Source: Bacillus proteolyticus (GTDB lineage: Bacteria; Bacillota; Bacilli; Bacillales; Bacillaceae_G). Taken from it: 64,000 nucleotides of DNA. The notes beneath the pieces were generated by a model, which saw only the letters and a program-made list of their open reading frames with translations, ran no database searches and was not told the DNA's origin. The position numbers and the translations under genes were made by a program. Of this stretch, positions 61,929 through 64,000 are shown piece by piece. The number at the start of each line of letters is the position of its first letter. Position 1 is the first letter of the stretch. Where the stretch lies: positions 53,160 to 117,159 of the forward strand of contig NZ_MACH01000068.1 in NCBI RefSeq assembly GCF_001884065.1, given 5' to 3'.

Positions 61929-62099
61929 TTACTTTTGTCTTATTGCTCCACGTCTTCGTTCATAACAAGTTCTATGCATCCCCATTAAATCCTCAATGTC
62001 ACGAGTACTTAATTTCTCTTTTTGTTTTTTCTTATTTTTCTTCTTTCCTTGCTTGGATTTCTTTTTCCATTCACGTAGTTGATCCTTTAACACCTTCAT
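61929..62099 (-). CDS. Lys-rich small phage protein (56 residues)
   Basis: ATG 62099 follows AAAGGGAGATGGGGAA. Peptide VLKDQLREWKKKSKQGKKKN then KLSTRDIEDLMGMHRTCYER: a very basic stretch followed by a short helical part. This kind of gene is typical just upstream of ArpU in Bacillus phages. Possibly nucleic-acid binding. Confidence 0.75.
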   Translation of the reverse strand: MKVLKDQLREWKKKSKQGKKKNKKKQKEKLSTRDIEDLMGMHRTCYERRRGAIRQK

Positions 62100-62122
62100 T
62101 TCCCCATCTCCCTTTTCAAAAT

Positions 62123-62182
62123 AAAAAGGACACCTATTCGTAAAACAGCCATAATTGCTGCTTTAATGAACTGGTGTCCTCT
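62123..62182 (-). terminator. Long hairpin terminator after the 40-residue gene
   Basis: AGGACACC (62173-62180 side) pairs with GGTGTCCT (62127-62134 side) over a structured loop containing GCAGCAATTATGGCTG; TTTTTATTTT follows on the minus strand. Confidence 0.65.
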
Positions 62183-62214
62183 AGTTTTCTAGCCGGACTA
62201 TATTCTGTTTGCAT

Positions 62215-62337
62215 TCACTTTAAAATATCAGCTTGTACAAAAATGTTTCTCCAAGCTTTATTCACTTGATACTTCTCCACATCTTTTGCACGACGAGCAA
62301 TTGCTTTTCGGATTTTTCTTTTCTTCAAAGCTTTCAT
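62215..62337 (-). CDS. Small basic phage protein (40 residues)
   Basis: ATG 62337 has GTTAGGAGA right before it, so the longer frame to 62442 is not used. Peptide KALKKRKIRKAIARRAKDVE then KYQVNKAWRNIFVQADIL, strongly basic helix. Outermost phage-type gene on the right. Confidence 0.65.
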   Translation of the reverse strand: MKALKKRKIRKAIARRAKDVEKYQVNKAWRNIFVQADILK

Positions 62338-62439
62338 TCTCCTAACCTCACTTTCTATTAAAAGGATTATTTTGTTAGGTTTTCTAACAACCTTCATTTT
62401 AAAATTTTCAGATCCAGATGCACATCTAGACTCATAAAC

Positions 62440-62448
62440 CATATGCTA
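62440..62448 (+). promoter_or_regulatory. Candidate mother-cell (SigK-like) promoter of the gerPF-like gene
   Basis: CATATGCTA matches the SigK -10 form CATANNNTA, with CAC sixteen bases upstream as a -35. It lies 34 bases before the start codon of a spore protein gene. Confidence 0.5.
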
Positions 62449-62482
62449 ATTTAAATAATTTCTAAGAAAGCAGGTGAAAACT

Positions 62483-62698
62483 ATGCCATCTGTTGTTGGA
62501 AATCTGGTTGTACAAAATAGTAACGGTTCTTTCAACTTAGGTGATTTTTATAACGTGTCTCCAAAGGAAAATACAAAAGCTTATAATGGTTCAGGTTCAT
62601 CAAGCGTTGCTTTTGTTGTCAATACATTTAGCGGTGTTAGTGCAACAAACACATTCGATTCTGATGTTGCAGACCAAAACCAAGTTGGGACATTCTAG
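62483..62698 (+). CDS. Spore germination protein, GerPA/GerPF family (GerPF-like)
   Basis: 71 residues, the whole GerPA/GerPF domain: MPSVVGNLVVQNSNGSFNLG, AKAYNGSGSSSVAFVVNTF-like, GVSATNTFDSDVADQNQVGT. GerP proteins sit in the coat and help germinants pass through. The start ATG 62483 follows GCAGGTGAAAACT. Not in a gerP operon; it is a lone paralogue at the prophage border, read from a likely SigK promoter. Confidence 0.9.
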   Translation: MPSVVGNLVVQNSNGSFNLGDFYNVSPKENTKAYNGSGSSSVAFVVNTFSGVSATNTFDSDVADQNQVGTF

Positions 62699-62810
62699 AA
62701 TTGTTCATTTCCCTCTATCCCCCTAAATAAAACTGAATATTCCGCCAATACTGTTGGTAGGCTGTTAGCCAGAATTCATTTAAAGAAGTTTTCTCTGTAT
62801 CTCCTTGTAG

Positions 62811-62845
62811 GGAGCAGTTAGCTTTTGCTAGCTGCTCTTATTTTC
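62811..62845 (+). terminator. Terminator downstream of the gerPF-like gene
   Basis: GAGCAGTTAGC-TTTT-GCTAGCTGCTC hairpin followed by TTATTTT. Confidence 0.8.
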
Positions 62846-62873
62846 TGCAATTGGTTACATTCCCCTGATGTTT

Positions 62874-62958
62874 TTAACATAATATTACGTTACAATATAA
62901 AAGAATAAAATATATTGAGCTGTTATACCATTACCCTAGGAAACTAGGGGTTTTTTTT
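62874..62958 (+). ncRNA. Candidate small RNA (promoter plus terminator without a gene)
   Basis: TTAACA (62874-62879), 16-base spacer, TATAAA (62896-62901), then 50 bases later a strong terminator CCCTAG-GGAAA-CTAGGGG with eight T (62934-62958). There is no open frame between. It could be a very short sRNA or just a terminator read from upstream. Confidence 0.35.
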
Positions 62959-63085
62959 CTACAAAATGAAATTTTTGTTTCTTCACATTACCAGATCCTC
63001 CTTAGACATTTAAAGTTCTCTTTTTACTTCTAAACTGATATACATATGCACTGTCAATGTAAAAGCTCACGGTAGACCACGTTTT

Positions 63086-63115
63086 AAAAAGCACTGTTAT
63101 TTAGTGCTTTTTTAT
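63086..63115. terminator. Orphan bidirectional terminator
   Basis: AAAAAGCACT / AGTGCTTTTT hairpin. No gene ends close by. The remaining gap up to 63310 holds CATAGTATA (63246-63254), a possible SigK -10 for the DUF4183 gene, and its ribosome site. Confidence 0.7.
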
Positions 63116-63310
63116 GAAAACTTGTGAATTAAATGTAGTTTTTATACTTCACCATCTTCTCTTACCAAAAATATATCTGTTACACCAAACTTAGGAATTG
63201 CACTAACATATTAGTACATAAGCCGTTTCACAATTTCAAACACAACATAGTATAAACTGGATGGACAAGCTTTCTGTTTGTTCAACTAAATAAAAAAGGA
63301 GTGAAAATAA

Positions 63311-63595
63311 ATGCCTATTGTTAAACCCTTTATAGCTGGTAGAAGATTTGTCAGTACAGCAGGAACAGGGACTGCGGCTGGGGCAGATTTAACTTTTGCT
63401 AATACTGATTTTACAAATGATGCAGGTGCTGTCACGACATTTCCAGCTTCATATGCGTATTTAAGCTTATATATTAACGGTGTGCTACAAACTGCAGATA
63501 CTGTAACAGGAGTTACCACTACTGCAATCACCATTGTTGGTGGTGCTGTGCTTGATGGAGCTACCCCACTAATCATTGAGTTTGTTGTAACATAG
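63311..63595 (+). CDS. DUF4183 protein (spore-surface type)
   Basis: 94 residues, nearly all DUF4183: FVSTAGTGTAAGADLTFANT, SYAYLSLYINGVLQTADTVT, and VGGAVLDGATPLIIEFVVT. This beta-rich domain often ends collagen-like exosporium proteins in the B. cereus group, as in the convergent neighbour here. ATG 63311 follows AAGGAGTG. No signal peptide, as expected for spore-surface proteins made in the mother cell. Confidence 0.85.
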   Translation: MPIVKPFIAGRRFVSTAGTGTAAGADLTFANTDFTNDAGAVTTFPASYAYLSLYINGVLQTADTVTGVTTTAITIVGGAVLDGATPLIIEFVVT

Positions 63596-63605
63596 TTAAC
63601 TTTTT

Positions 63606-63637
63606 TTGCAGGGTGACAAGTCACCCTGCTCTTTTTA
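63606..63637. terminator. Terminator between the convergent DUF4183 genes
   Basis: GCAGGGTGAC-AA-GTCACCCTGC hairpin flanked by T and A runs, serving both directions. Confidence 0.88.
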
Positions 63638-63649
63638 GTCACCTACACA

Positions 63650-64000
63650 CTAATTAATAATGATAAACTGTAAAACAATTGGTACTCCTTCAAAAGGAGG
63701 CTCCGGACCTAATAAAGTCAATTGTCCAGCTGTAACTTGATATTCAGTTTGCGGTTGAATCATACCATTAATAAATAAATTCATATACGAGACTTCACCT
63801 GGTGGTAATATTTGAGTTGTTCCAAGTAAAGGTTTACCATCACTATTTGTATAAACCAGTTTCTGTCCGTCAGAAAAAGTAAAGTACATTAAATTTGTTG
63901 CTGGTATTGGACTTGGAATTGAAGGTCCGGACGGTCCTTGAGGTCCGGGCAGCCCTTGAGGGCCGGACGGTCCTTGAGGCCCGGGCAGCCCTTGAGGCCC
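63650..64000 (-). CDS. Collagen-like protein with C-terminal DUF4183 domain, 3' part; gene runs off the window
   Basis: The last 116 residues are visible. The part at the window edge is Gly-X-X collagen repeat ([18 protein letters not shown] then GPSGPS), followed by a linker IPSPIPATN and a DUF4183 domain ([52 protein letters not shown]). It is most likely a filament or surface protein of the exosporium, like BclA-type proteins. The repeat DNA is GC-rich and units repeat almost exactly (GGGCTGCCC/GGACCGTCC). Confidence 0.85.
   Translation of the reverse strand, partial: GPQGLPGPQGPSGPQGLPGPQGPSGPSIPSPIPATNLMYFTFSDGQKLVYTNSDGKPLLGTTQILPPGEVSYMNLFINGMIQPQTEYQVTAGQLTLLGPEPPFEGVPIVLQFIIIN

Larger units (their letters stand above)
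37525..62337 (-). mobile_element. Defective siphophage-type prophage with an inserted cargo block
   Basis: On the minus strand, right to left: small phage genes, ArpU regulator, short integrase, [cargo 56.7-60.8 kb], small late genes, HNH endonuclease, terminase pair, portal, ClpP-like protease, HK97 capsid, connectors, tail tube, chaperones, tape measure, Dit, tail spike/S74, holin, amidase. The late module is complete and in canonical order. No repressor, antirepressor, replication gene, or full-length integrase is seen, and no att repeat could be defined. The edges are given by the outermost phage genes. Confidence 0.85.

Overview
The window is low-GC Firmicute DNA of the Bacillus cereus group. 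The evidence is four T-box leaders, strong AGGAGG ribosome sites, a GerPF-type spore protein, DUF4183 and collagen-like exosporium proteins, bacilliredoxin BrxA, ssbB, CvfC and a siphophage late cassette, all with Bacillus-like sequences. Most genes lie on the minus strand. No search could be run; family names come from recognising motifs and overall sequence.

Layout. 1-3.7 kb: start of an NSS-family transporter behind a T-box (candidate Leu specifier), then a decayed LXG-type toxin/Imm22 pair, a truncated PP2C phosphatase and a vWA protein. 3.9-23.6 kb: a region with three paralogue-type aminoacyl-tRNA synthetases (AspRS2, eukaryote-like IleRS2, ArgRS2), each behind its own T-box whose specifier codon fits (GAC, ATC, CGC). 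Between them are a MurF, a secreted metalloprotease, a 1399-residue TPR protein with an embedded C39-like peptidase, an EEP-family phosphohydrolase, methyltransferases and small membrane proteins. 23-32.5 kb: a conserved block (BrxA, DCC protein, CvfC), a FAD monooxygenase with a palindromic operator and a nearby TetR gene, ssbB, a Bax inhibitor-1 protein, an ABC-F ATPase coupled to an HD phosphohydrolase, and a Q/N/P-rich repeat protein. 32.7-37.4 kb: a GMC oxidoreductase and a toxin-immunity graveyard (SMI1 fragment, nuclease-toxin tail plus YezG-family immunity protein, unknown small proteins). 37.5-62.3 kb: a defective prophage with complete packaging, head, tail and lysis genes on the minus strand. 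It lacks lysogeny and replication genes and is split by about 4 kb of cargo (DUF1259 duplication protein, secreted alpha/beta hydrolase, ABC-ATPase fragment) between ArpU/integrase and the terminase cluster. 62.4-64 kb: spore-surface genes (GerPF-like, DUF4183, collagen-like/DUF4183).

The most striking signal is in the AspRS2 leader. Directly after the T-box terminator there is a well-placed SD-GTG and an out-of-frame peptide that begins with five Asp codons followed by five Asn codons. These are the two amino acids whose tRNAs a non-discriminating AspRS charges. It looks like a second, translational sensor below the T-box. The phage tail-chaperone gene has a clear A10 -1 frameshift site leading into a 71-codon extension.
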